Source of the DNA: Lottia gigantea
Taxonomy: Eukaryota > Mollusca > Gastropoda > Lottiidae
Assembly (NCBI RefSeq): GCF_000327385.1
Contig: NW_008707797.1
Coordinates: 3,791,540-3,855,539 of the forward strand
Direction: 5' to 3'
Length of the DNA: 64,000 nucleotides
A program made the translations under genes and the position numbers. Below, in pieces: positions 10,801 through 21,115 of the stretch. The notes beneath the pieces were generated by a model. It was not told the origin of the DNA. It did no database searches and worked only from the letters and a program-made list of their open reading frames with translations. Within the stretch, counting starts at the first letter, position 1. Every line of letters begins with the position of its first letter.

Positions 10801-13543
10801 TGAGAAAGAATATTGCAAATTTCTGCTGCAGTTTCAATAATCTCTTCTTTAGTGACTTCAATTTCACCACTCGACTTAGTTTTAGGGTTTTTCGATACAT
10901 ACACTATCGCTATGGCAACAATACTCTCCATCAAGAATACAGAAATCACGTTATTTCCATAGTATGCTAATTCAAACACATGAGGTAAATTTAAATTAGG
11001 TTTCACCATTAGAATATTTTGATTTTTAGAATCCATTTCAACACTGGTCAGTTTGGATCCCAGCAGACCCACGGCATTGTGGATTGCATCAGACATATCT
11101 CCACTGAATCCAATATCACGACCATGTTCCCGAATTTCCTTCACCAGAATTTTCATACTTAACGATAATTCATTAATATTCGCACCATTTCTATACTTGG
11201 TCAACAGTAGGAAACAAACTAAATGCGTACTCATCAAAGCTGTGCATTGCGTTGCCGTATGAACGATGTGCTTCCCAAGATTCTCAACTATTCCACGATC
11301 TAGGTCTGGTGATGCACAAATTGCAGAAGTAAGATTTGGGTAAGATGAAGTCATGTTTGGTGGTGAATCTGGTGTAACATCAATACACGTTGAGTCTCCA
11401 TCTGATCTTTTATGAACATCTAAAAATTCCTTCAATGAGAAGGGTTGAGCGAAGTCCATACGTACACTTCCATAATCACTTATAAAAACATTAATAATGG
11501 CTTTCACTGCTCTAAAAAATGATTCAGAAACTTTGGGAAGTCCCATTTGTTCCCGACAGAAATTACCATCTATCAGTTTATCATAGCTGATACTAACAGG
11601 TACGATATAGGCATCTGGTATGTGTCCCTTAACACAGGTCTCGGCAACTACAGACAATAACCCACCCTTCGGTAACGTGCTCTTTCCTGAGCGACTACGT
11701 CCACCTTCCACAAAGAACTCCAGAGCTTCTCCTTGTTTTAATAATTCTTCTACGTAAGTATGCAGCAATGTTCTATAAATAATGTCTTTTTCACCAGGCA
11801 CTTTATCCAATCTACGTCGAATAAAAAATCCACCAAATTTACGGAGTAATTTATTAAAAAAGGCAATGTCAAGGTTATCACCAGCGGCAACATAAGGTAT
11901 ACGAACATTGTAGTTATAAACTAAGAAAGATATCAGTATATAATCTAAATGGCTTCTATGTAAAGGGAGATAAATAACAGGTATTTTTTTAGACGCAGCT
12001 TCCTGTAGCATCAAAATCTGTCCTCTGTGAACAATGAGCTTTTTGAGAAATAACGACAACACTGAATGTAAAAACCAAAATGTCAACCGTAAAATCCACG
12101 CTCCAGTACTGGCCTTCATTTTGATCAAAGTTTTCTTGGCTCCCTTTATAATTGATTCTTGGATTGCTCGAGTGTCTTTTCCAGCATTCCTAGAATAAGT
12201 GATGACGGATGTTTTTTGAATTGCTTCAAGCACGCGATTGTTCGTAAATACAGCTATTGACACATCAGGATAATGGTGTTGATGATTCATTTGAAAAGTT
12301 CTGGTCAAAATTGGAAAACGTCTTTGAATCCAGCCAGAATCTCGGAGAAACGGTTTTAAATCAAAAATATTGTGAAGGCCGTTTTGATTGAATATATCAA
12401 CAGTTGCCGTCTGTTTACTAATTGGTAGACAGGAACAACACAATCCCATAAAAGGGCGTATAGTTTGGATGTCTTTTGCTAGCACCATTGGTGTAGATTT
12501 GAAAGATGCTATTGAATTCACATTAAATGTTGTGGTGTCGTCTAATTTGAGTCTTTCTCGTTTCCTAGGAATGGGTCTCCCCGGGGGTGGGGCTGGTATG
12601 GACACGGGCAGGTCTCTCGTCATTTTGGATCTGTTTGACATTCAATACAACTTCTAACTTCAATTTGATGAATTATTTGGCATTTTGTCCATCTACCAAC
12701 TACACTTCACAAACTATTTCCATTTCAACTTCTAAACTATTTCAACTTTTTTTTTTCATTCATTCAGCCATCTTTTTCAATAAATTTCATCTATTTCTGC
12801 CATAATGTCTGGAAATATAGTAGAAAAGTCTTTCAGTTTCTTGATACACATTATCACATCTTCTGACTTCAAATTTCCAAAATCCAACCATGAATCAAAA
12901 TAATTTCAAGTCAGGCTTTAGTTTTAGAATATTTATTATCAAAAAAATTAACTACTACATCCAAATTATGTCACATTTTATCTTTAAAAAGATAATGATA
13001 AAATAATAATTGATATCACCAAGGTCAACAACCAAGATATTATACCTGTCAAAATATACATGTCAAAAGCTATAACTGATCTTGATACATGTACAAAGTC
13101 TGGACGCTCTCTTGAATCCTTTCAAAACAAGGTTCAATAATGGTATCAGATGTAAACATGGGAGAAGATCTGGGAAATGAAATAAGCGATGATTTAAAGC
13201 ATTTGATTTATCATGGGAAATGGTGATATCTTTCTCAAACCAATTCAGTTCAATAAAAGCAATCACAGTACAACCCTGTAAATTTTAGATTAGCTTTAAG
13301 ATCTACACTAAATTTTGAAAGTTGGAAATCCTCAAAGAAAAGATTACTTCAACATAATGGTCAGAAAAAGAGGTAGAAATCACTAGGCCAATAGTAACAA
13401 CACCAGATCACACTAATGTCACTGCATCTAGCCGGTATATCTTGGTTGATACAGAATTAAAACATTGATATCAAACTAACCTCAGCCTCCGAATCAGATC
13501 CAGAGTCTTCAGATGTTGTAATAAATTCTTTTGAATTTGGCAT
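7827..13543 (-). CDS. SUB1: Transcription coactivator PC4/SUB1, four coding exons
   Basis: Exons in order: 13543-13481 (21 codons, [19 protein letters not shown]), 9347-9195 (51 codons), 8371-8266, and 7906-7827 ending in TAA. The product is 133 aa. The N-terminus is the Ser/acidic motif typical of PC4, followed by a very Lys/Glu-rich stretch and the ssDNA-binding core ([57 protein letters not shown]). PC4 is known as a nuclear single-strand DNA binding coactivator of RNA polymerase II. All junctions are GT-AG and in frame (phases 0, 0, 1). Two oddities: intron 1 (13480-9348) encloses the whole GPAM gene on the same strand, and the acceptor of exon 3 is preceded by six further copies of itself in a 52-bp array. 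The gene is head-to-head with SERF. Confidence 0.93.
8336..8694 (-). repeat. Seven 52-bp repeats, each carrying the SUB1 exon 3 splice acceptor
   Basis: Copies begin at 8336, 8388, 8440, 8492, 8544, 8596 and 8648 with an exact 52-bp period. They differ by almost nothing except atgtcat versus atgttat in the spacer. Read on the minus strand each unit is intron sequence ending in gtatttcag, then the first 36 nt of exon 3 (codons [12 protein letters not shown]). Only the copy at 8336-8387 continues into the rest of the exon. The near-identity implies recent expansion. Confidence 0.97.
8880..9085 (+). repeat. Half copy of a palindromic MITE-like family, in SUB1 intron 2
   Basis: The words ctgatagcatcaa, caattttcaatcaa, gcaattccactaaaactaa and tgatgacat occur in the same order as in one arm of the full palindrome at 23,190-23,515. 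Only one arm is present. Confidence 0.6.
10197..12641 (-). CDS. GPAM: Mitochondrial glycerol-3-phosphate acyltransferase 1 (GPAT1), intronless
   Basis: One uninterrupted frame of 814 aa, close to the 828 aa of human GPAM. An in-frame TGA sits directly before the ATG, which fixes the start. The four acyltransferase blocks are intact: block [10 protein letters not shown] at 225-233 (catalytic His228 and Asp233), block [12 protein letters not shown] at 270-279, block [14 protein letters not shown] at 310-320 and block [11 protein letters not shown] at 346-354. The long C-terminal region also matches the family ([21 protein letters not shown]). Known role: transfer of acyl-CoA to sn-1 of glycerol-3-phosphate at the outer mitochondrial membrane, the first step of phospholipid and triacylglycerol synthesis. 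The gene lies wholly inside intron 1 of SUB1 on the same strand. Lack of introns suggests a retroposed copy, but every key residue is kept. Two AATAAA signals on the minus strand near 9,717-9,731 could end its mRNA. Confidence 0.96.
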   Translation of the reverse strand: MSNRSKMTRDLPVSIPAPPPGRPIPRKRERLKLDDTTTFNVNSIASFKSTPMVLAKDIQTIRPFMGLCCSCLPISKQTATVDIFNQNGLHNIFDLKPFLRDSGWIQRRFPILTRTFQMNHQHHYPDVSIAVFTNNRVLEAIQKTSVITYSRNAGKDTRAIQESIIKGAKKTLIKMKASTGAWILRLTFWFLHSVLSLFLKKLIVHRGQILMLQEAASKKIPVIYLPLHRSHLDYILISFLVYNYNVRIPYVAAGDNLDIAFFNKLLRKFGGFFIRRRLDKVPGEKDIIYRTLLHTYVEELLKQGEALEFFVEGGRSRSGKSTLPKGGLLSVVAETCVKGHIPDAYIVPVSISYDKLIDGNFCREQMGLPKVSESFFRAVKAIINVFISDYGSVRMDFAQPFSLKEFLDVHKRSDGDSTCIDVTPDSPPNMTSSYPNLTSAICASPDLDRGIVENLGKHIVHTATQCTALMSTHLVCFLLLTKYRNGANINELSLSMKILVKEIREHGRDIGFSGDMSDAIHNAVGLLGSKLTSVEMDSKNQNILMVKPNLNLPHVFELAYYGNNVISVFLMESIVAIAIVYVSKNPKTKSSGEIEVTKEEIIETAAEICNILSQEFIFIPPCKNLMEELSDILEKLMISEILYQDTGFGEMLNESDRNWSRNLSAAVSWADEDDEEYDFGYEAPVPQKFKLNLTREDIQQKMKFLLSVLASCCESYLTTAKYIDVSLKTELAEDDFIKHLNHFAKSQARGSKLEYNESCALDSLKVCVKSFSKLGILESYTAGNLRILGLQSDFDTKDKLFHYIKLLEAVTVKL

Positions 13544-14508
13544 CTTAACTTGGTCTATATTTCTAACTTCTTATTCTCAATAGACCTACAAGTACAATTC
13601 AGATTTAAATGACATATAAGGATGAGAATTATATATCTATTACAAAAATCCACAGTCATACTGTTTTTTACTAAGGACCTACATAATTTATTTGATGAGT
13701 AATGGAACTATTTTGTGTTTTTGTTTGATCTAAAATTTACAATAGGTTATGTCCGACTATGTTAGTATGTACCTATCATTTCTTTCTCTTCCCTGTCAAA
13801 GGTTTAAGAATAATTTCTGCACCATACACAGTGTCCTAGTGGCCCTGCTTTAAGCTTCGGCCTGTGACAGTGCTAGTGCCACTGACAGGATCCTCTAGTA
13901 GAGCCAGCAAGTGTTTTAACACACTCAACTACTTTGATTGCCACAGTAGGCTACGTAGTAGTAGGCTAGCCAAATGGATGAATAATATTGATGAGGATGA
14001 GGGTAAGATAAATGAATTGATGTTTATTCCTGCTCTTGAAATACATTCAACTCAATAATGCTGTCAAAAACACAACAGAAAATCATGGACGAAGCGGTCA
14101 AGTTGATAATCGGTGTAGGCTATGCATAAGGCTCTTAGTTATATCATTTATTTAAGAATTTGAGAAACCATGCTCAACCTTAGCTAGCCTGTTTTTTCAA
14201 TTAATAACAGCGTGTTTCAAGTTCACGAAGAGAGCGCCACTATTTAGTAAATAAGAGTTATCTTTCTTGAAAATCTGAAATTTAAAGCTATCATGTTTAC
14301 ATAAAAATTATCTTTGTAATTCATTTTTTCTTCATTAGTTATAATATTTCTACCTTCTGATGAAAGAAGCTTGTAAATTCATATTATTGAGAGACAATAC
14401 TTTGATATCATAGATTTAGATTAGTTTTTCAATATTATCTTTCAACATCTAAATAAAGTATTGTCAATTTTTGTGACGTCATGGCAGCTTTAAAAAATTC
14501 CATTTTAG
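13544..14508. promoter_or_regulatory. Divergent promoter region between SUB1 and SERF
   Basis: SUB1 starts at 13,543 on the minus strand, and SERF runs on the plus strand with its start hidden in the gap. A perfect cAMP-response palindrome TGACGTCA is at 14,474-14,481, directly followed by ATGGC, a YY1-like half site. The rest is AT-rich without a convincing gene. The 64-aa open frame at 13,864 has no family resemblance. Confidence 0.45.
14474..14481. promoter_or_regulatory. Full CRE palindrome TGACGTCA
   Basis: Exact match to the CREB/ATF consensus 28 bp before the gap, in the region where the SERF promoter is expected. A motif match alone does not prove use. Confidence 0.4.
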
Positions 14509-15217
14509 NNNNNNNNNNNNNNNNNNNNNNNNNNNNNNNNNNNNNNNNNNNNNNNNNNNNNNNNNNNNNNNNNNNNNNNNNNNNNNNNNNNNNNNNNNNN
14601 NNNNNNNNNNNNNNNNNNNNNNNNNNNNNNNNNNNNNNNNNNNNNNNNNNNNNNNNNNNNNNNNNNNNNNNNNNNNNNNNNNNNNNNNNNNNNNNNNNNN
14701 NNNNNNNNNNNNNNNNNNNNNNNNNNNNNNNNNNNNNNNNNNNNNNNNNNNNNNNNNNNNNNNNNNNNNNNNNNNNNNNNNNNNNNNNNNNNNNNNNNNN
14801 NNNNNNNNNNNNNNNNNNNNNNNNNNNNNNNNNNNNNNNNNNNNNNNNNNNNNNNNNNNNNNNNNNNNNNNNNNNNNNNNNNNNNNNNNNNNNNNNNNNN
14901 NNNNNNNNNNNNNNNNNNNNNNNNNNNNNNNNNNNNNNNNNNNNNNNNNNNNNNNNNNNNNNNNNNNNNNNNNNNNNNNNNNNNNNNNNNNNNNNNNNNN
15001 NNNNNNNNNNNNNNNNNNNNNNNNNNNNNNNNNNNNNNNNNNNNNNNNNNNNNNNNNNNNNNNNNNNNNNNNNNNNNNNNNNNNNNNNNNNNNNNNNNNN
15101 NNNNNNNNNNNNNNNNNNNNNNNNNNNNNNNNNNNNNNNNNNNNNNNNNNNNNNNNNNNNNNNNNNNNNNNNNNNNNNNNNNNNNNNNNNNNNNNNNNNN
15201 NNNNNNNNNNNNNNNNN
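14509..15217. other. Assembly gap, 709 N
   Basis: Runs of n only. The missing sequence should hold the N-terminal coding part of SERF, since the SERF signature MTRGN is not found in the flanks. Confidence 1.
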
Positions 15218-15357
15218 TTAAAGACCCTAATTTACATTTGAAGTTAATTTGTAGTTATGTCCCTTGTATTAAAAATTACAAACTATTTGAGAATGATTGT
15301 GGGTTAAAAAAACATCAGTTCGACTAGTCTGACATGAAAAATATTTTATGTTTTCAG

Positions 15358-15463
15358 AGATGCTGATATTATGAGGCAGAAACAAGAGAAGAAAAAGGCA
15401 CAGCAAGAGGCAGGTGGGGCACAGGGAGCGTCTAGTGGAGCTAGTTCCTCTAAGAAGAAGTAG
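15358..15463 (+). CDS. SERF2: SERF family protein, last exon only
   Basis: An acceptor (ttttatgttttcag) at 15,344-15,357 opens an exon reading DADIMRQKQEKKKAQQEA and ending SSSKKK with TAG at 15,461. This matches the C-terminal part of small EDRK-rich factors, whose vertebrate form reads RDSEIMQQKQKKANEKKEE. SERF/MOAG-4 proteins are small, highly charged regulators of protein aggregation. The tail GGAQGASSGASSS is a low-complexity extension relative to vertebrates. The upstream exon is missing in the gap. The split codon needs A as its third base, as in the expected Arg. Family assignment rests on about 18 residues; SERF1 and SERF2 cannot be told apart. Confidence 0.72.
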
Positions 15464-18400
15464 CCCAGTTATTTGAAGGAAATTATAGTTTGGACAATGA
15501 ACATTATGTGAAAGGACATTCTTAGTGGTGGTTATTTTAGACTAATCTTGACCAAAACATGAACCTCTCCATTCTTCTCTGATGAAATGATCTACTTGTA
15601 TTTTTTTATAGGGATGTAGTGATATATCATGATACTTAACTAGTTTTAGGGCTAACAATTTTTTCCCTTTCTAAATCTTCTTAAATAGAATTTGTCAATG
15701 TCTAACATAAGATTAAATTTTTAAGCTTGCTTAAACTAAAAATTTTTTTTCGTATTTGAACAGTAAGAGTTTTCTTAATTGTAAAGAACAAAAGAAAATG
15801 ATGAAATTAAAGAATGATTTGACACTGGAGTAAAAATTCATCATTATGTGTTAAATTACTCCTGCACCAATACTGAACAACAAATTTAAATGTTTTGTCT
15901 GTAATCGTCCAAATGATACAAATGTTTTCTTATATTGTGGTTTTGATTGTTACAACAATATGAGAACCGTATGTTACAAAAAAAAAAACTGTTTTAATTG
16001 GTTTGAATTGAATGATTAATCAGTCAGATTAGATGAAAAAATTGTCAAAATTCAACAGTCTGCTCATTATCTGTCACTTAGCTGCAGATGCATGTGGATA
16101 CAGTGGTCAAACTATCATGATCTTGTGAAACATCCAATCAAATTCGACTACCTAATCATCAGTAATATGTCCAATGCATCTATAGTTAAGGGACTGTGAT
16201 GATGTTTATGTTTACGCACATATCAGATTACAGAAATTACTATTGATTACAAACTTATGAAATTTATCTTGATTGCTCTTTGTGAATTAAGCCATTTTAT
16301 AGCATTCCCGTTTCTATTTGGAGTGCTACAGACTGTGCACATGAATGATCTCTTGACAATGACAATCTAAACAGAGTAAGCTAATGCTTCTCTTCAGGCA
16401 TAATTTCCCCATTTGCATACTGTGGCATAGCCCAATCAGGTACAGAAAAGTATGACAAAACTTCATTTCAATCATTTCTTTCTATTTTGAATGTTGAGTA
16501 TTATATTGATTTGACTAATGGTTACTGATAACTCAAAATACCAGAAAATTAGGTTGATTTTCTGTCATTATTTCAACTCTGCCATTGTTTATCAAGTGTA
16601 AATATGTAATAAAATATCATAGTGCTATCTAACTATAGCAATACAACATTGTTATTGATGCTGGAAATATTATTTCTCAACATTTTGGGAAGATCCACAA
16701 AAAAGTCTACAGCTGCATCATATGCAAATTATTAAGATTTTCAGATGATGGTTGCTTGATCCCTATTTAACTTAGCATTCTCAAATAGGCAATGCCCTTT
16801 TGAAGGCTGCAAAAGTCTCATATAAGGGAAGTAACTACACCATTCATAAGGGAGATAACTATTAACAGAGTAATTGCCCCACAAATGCTTCTGAAGCACT
16901 GAGCTATATATAGGATATTTATAGGATATCTGTTCTGAAGACAGGCAAGAGAATGGGTGAGTTCACATTATCATGGGAGAATGTAAAATAAAGGCAGCTT
17001 TTTTGAATGAGATTTTTTTTAATATATTTGAGAGATATTACAAACTAACTGAAGAGAGTGAAGCCTGAGAACACAAAATAATTTTTCAAAATGAAAAAAG
17101 AAATTATCATGAAATGCACAACCAAATTATAATGAAGGGGGCAACATCATGTATCTTTCTCTGATTTTATTTTGCCAGAAAATGAGTTCGGAAAATATTT
17201 CAAATTGATTTTAAACTTATTCCAATTTTAGTTTTTTCCAAAATAAAATAATATCCCTTGAAGGAAATAAAGACACATGATGTTGCCCAAAAATGAGAAT
17301 TTTGTGCACTCTAAACCAAGCGTTGATGAACGTGAATAATGTCATTTCCCTTCTACAATATATGCTAATATTCAGTCAAAATAAAGCGATGAATTAAAGC
17401 CTATGAATGTGAATAATGCTAATAAAATTGTTGAAAATTAAAGTATATTTAAGTGGTTAATTATTGTGGCTATTAAATGATCATACCAAGTCATGCTCTA
17501 TATTGTCATTGCTGGAGAGAAATTTTCAATTCCACCATTTCAACCTTTCCCATGATTCCACTTTTCCTACATTTTGAAGCATGACTGTTAATTCTATTAA
17601 GAAGATGAATAAGTTCGAATATTTCTGTCACTATTCAAAAATTCCAACTCCAATTGTTTAATTTCATTGAAGATTATCCTTTAAGGTACAACAATATGAA
17701 CTTTGTTACCACTTCCATCAAGTATTTTGCTCTGTTCAACAGAGTTCATGTTATTGTTGTCCAAGCATATTGTTGTAACAAAGTTACAAAGTCTAATAGT
17801 AGGTCTAGTCCAGGGCCAAGTTTCACCAAATTTTTAACATAAAAATCTATTGCAGGTGTGAAAATTAACAGTTGAAAATTACACCATGATTAATTTTGAT
17901 GATGAAAGTTTTTGTAAAACAGGACCAGTTCTCATTCACATATTATTACAACCATGAATTATGAAATAAAGATAAAACATAATGTAAACATTCTATACAA
18001 GGATAATATAAACTAAATACAATTACTAGAATATCTATTAACACAATAAGAAAACAGGACAAAATGTCTAAAAATTTGAGAAAAAAAAATTAGAAAATCT
18101 TCTCCAAAAACAGAGAAGATTTAAATTATTTAAAAGAGAAATTTGTCAAAATGAAATAACAATTTTTTGAGGGTTTTCTTCAATGATTTAACAATAGACA
18201 TAAAAACCTAGTCTTCATCCTACATTACCAAATTTAGCCGTTTCTTTCTTTTCCTTGTTTTTATATCAAAATTTACAAAATATTTAGGCACTTTTATATG
18301 ATTTTCTTCAAATTTGTCTCAGTATATCTCCAAATTTCAATTGCTCTCAGCAAAGTCATAAGGTTAACAACAAATACAAATTATTATAATTCCAAACTAA

Positions 18401-21115
18401 ACAAGTTAATTAATATGCGCATATCTAATTAGATAAATAATTAATTTGATTGTTAAACTTCATAATGCATCAAGAGTGTAGTTGAGCAACAAGAGGTTAG
18501 TAATGAAAAATGTTCAAGATTTCAATTTTTCTTCCAACAATTCAAATTTTTTTTTCTTATCTATTCCAATCTTTCAAGAAAATTGTACATTTTTCATGGA
18601 AATTCCATAATTTTAAAGACTGCAACTCAGAAGATCTGGTGCCGCTTTCAGGGACAAAATTATGGAAAGAATTAGGTGTCCCTATAAGTGTAAGCAATGC
18701 ATGAAAATCATTCTGAACAAAACAGTTTTTCGAATTTACCCATAGGAAGTTGAGATATTATCCAATTTTCGAGTCGAATTATTTTTTTTTCTGCTTCAAA
18801 CTTTTTGTTTTTGTTCAATGATTCCTCTATGAAGTTTAAAAATCATAAAAATAACATGATTTATATTAAAATTAGACAAACGAAAGACATGAAGCTAGAA
18901 AATATACAAAATTCTACAAAATAATAATAATAATAATTGTTGAATGGTTATTTAGGTAACTTTGCGTTAGATATTTAAATAAATGTAATCAATTAACTCA
19001 TCTTCATCATAACCTTATAAAATCTTACTTCTTATAAATTGATGTAAATTGTTCCCTTTGAGTATATATTTATTTAAAAGGCTTTTAATTATTAGACAAA
19101 CAAAGAATTAAAATATATGATAACTATCTGCTTAATTAAAATCCTAATTAAAAGTAAGCATTGATAAATAGATCTGTTACAGGGTTCAGTCTTAAGGAAA
19201 GGAAGAGTTGGGTTTCTAAAAATCAATTAAGATAAACGCAATTTAAGAGAAAATGATGAAAGATGAAATCTTGGAAAGTTTGTGACAACAACCAAATATG
19301 TTAGACACACTTCTCATCCAGCCTTGTCTAGTTTTGTTCTTGTTATCGAACCCCACTTTATTATTGCAACATTTTAATTTCAGATTTTTTTTGAAACAAA
19401 TTTAATATTATTAAATTAAATTAAAATTCACTTGATTAATATAAATCACTGTTACTTATTAATAAACTCATCAAAAAATACAATAAAATATTTCCACTTT
19501 TAAAAAATTCTCAAATCATCTTTCAATTTGGCCAGCAAATCGTTTTAATATTATAATTCCATTATCACAAGAAAATATTGCACAATAAGTGAGGTTCTCG
19601 TGATTAGTAACCAAACTCTAATTTTGTTCGTTAAAAATGAAAACGATCATAGTTTCAGGTCATTCCCTCCTTGTGTGTCGAAAGTAGCAAATAGCTTCAA
19701 AAAACCAACAAAAATCACAAATATGATGTGGATACTCAGCAAGGATGAGACATTCTGAATATAGAATACAAAACTTGGTCTAAAAATCGCAAAAATTTGG
19801 GGGGGATTCTTTCTTATTTGATTTATTTTCAGCAATCATGACCAACATTTTGAAGGAATTAATTCAAGATATATAAATTCATAATCATATTGAATTTTAA
19901 TATTGATTACTTATTCTTAAAACTCTTTATCTACAGAATTTGTCAATTCAAGTTCATATGAATTTAAAAGAACAGTGAACAGAAATGAAAATAGTCTAAA
20001 ATATTCACAATTTTAAATATTAATTAAATATTCAGAATTTATTATTTTGTTTGAAAATTGATAATTATAAATGTACATTCAGGGGAGATAATTTGAATGA
20101 GGCGATATTTAGACTAAGTTTTTAGAATGAATGGCTACTTACAAAAACAAAAACCCTTTTACAATTCTATTATAATATTTGACTCTAACACCACGATTGA
20201 ATCACTTTCTCATTTCCGAGGCCAAAATATTTGGTTTAAAGATAGGGGAAGGTAAAAGGTCAAAATTTTCAAAAACATGCATTAAGAAAGATTACCAAAA
20301 GTGAAAAGGGTTTTTTTAGTAAAATTTAAATAAGAGATAGAAGTCTTAGACTATTCTAAATACTATCAGAATCAGTAAAAATTTGGTTGCAATAAAAAAT
20401 CTAGACTAAGAAGTCGAAAAGGTTCAGTTTAATATAATTAAATCTGGTTTTGGGATAAAAATTTGCTCAATTTTGGCATTAAAAACAAGAAAGTAGATTT
20501 GTACATAATTAAACTACAATATACAAGGTTTTGACCAGTCATGTAGGGTATATTTAAAAACTATTGTCTATGGAACTGACTATGGGTTTGTTGTCAGAAA
20601 CATTGTAGCTTTAGGGTTCTATTACAGAAACAATATTCATATTAGCATGAGATTTTTATAAATTTTCTAACAGGTCCAAAAATAATCAGCAGCCGTTATT
20701 CTTTGACATTTTCATTGTCATTTATTTGTTTATATAAGACATATTTTGAAAAACCAATGATGGCTGTTAACTCATATTTTCCAGATTTTGTTATTTTCGT
20801 TTTGGGGATGTATTGATTTTGTACTAAATAATGTTTACATCATTTTATACAGCTTGGTTCTCCAAATACGATTACAAATACACTGCTACATGACTGGCAT
20901 TAGGTAAACTAAGAATAGCAACAAGACATGGATTATGATGAGTCCCTTACACATTGACCTTAAACCATCGACCAACTCATTTATAAAAATATCCACCAGT
21001 CTTTTTAGCAGTTAAAAAGTCATAAAAATATTACTTGTTTGACGACGACGCGAATGAAATAGAATGATACCGTTACCGTTGGAGATATGTGAAAGAAGAT
21101 ATGTCAATTATGAGT
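15464..21115. other. Intergenic space between converging SERF and FERM genes
   Basis: The region is AT-rich, with many A/T homopolymers and no convincing exon on either strand. It must hold the SERF 3' end and the 3' UTR of the FERM gene (minus strand). TTTATT near 20,720 could be the minus-strand polyadenylation signal of the latter. Short open frames at 17,654, 18,510 and 19,647 look random. Confidence 0.55.

Noticed and set aside
14481-15221. ATG before the gap giving MAALKNSIL and then unknown residues
   Set aside because: Most of the frame is N, and the peptide is not the MTRGN start expected for SERF. It cannot be called a gene.
16800-16870. Short repeated word agggaagtaactacacc / agggagataactatt
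   Set aside because: Only two weak partial matches; not enough for a repeat call.
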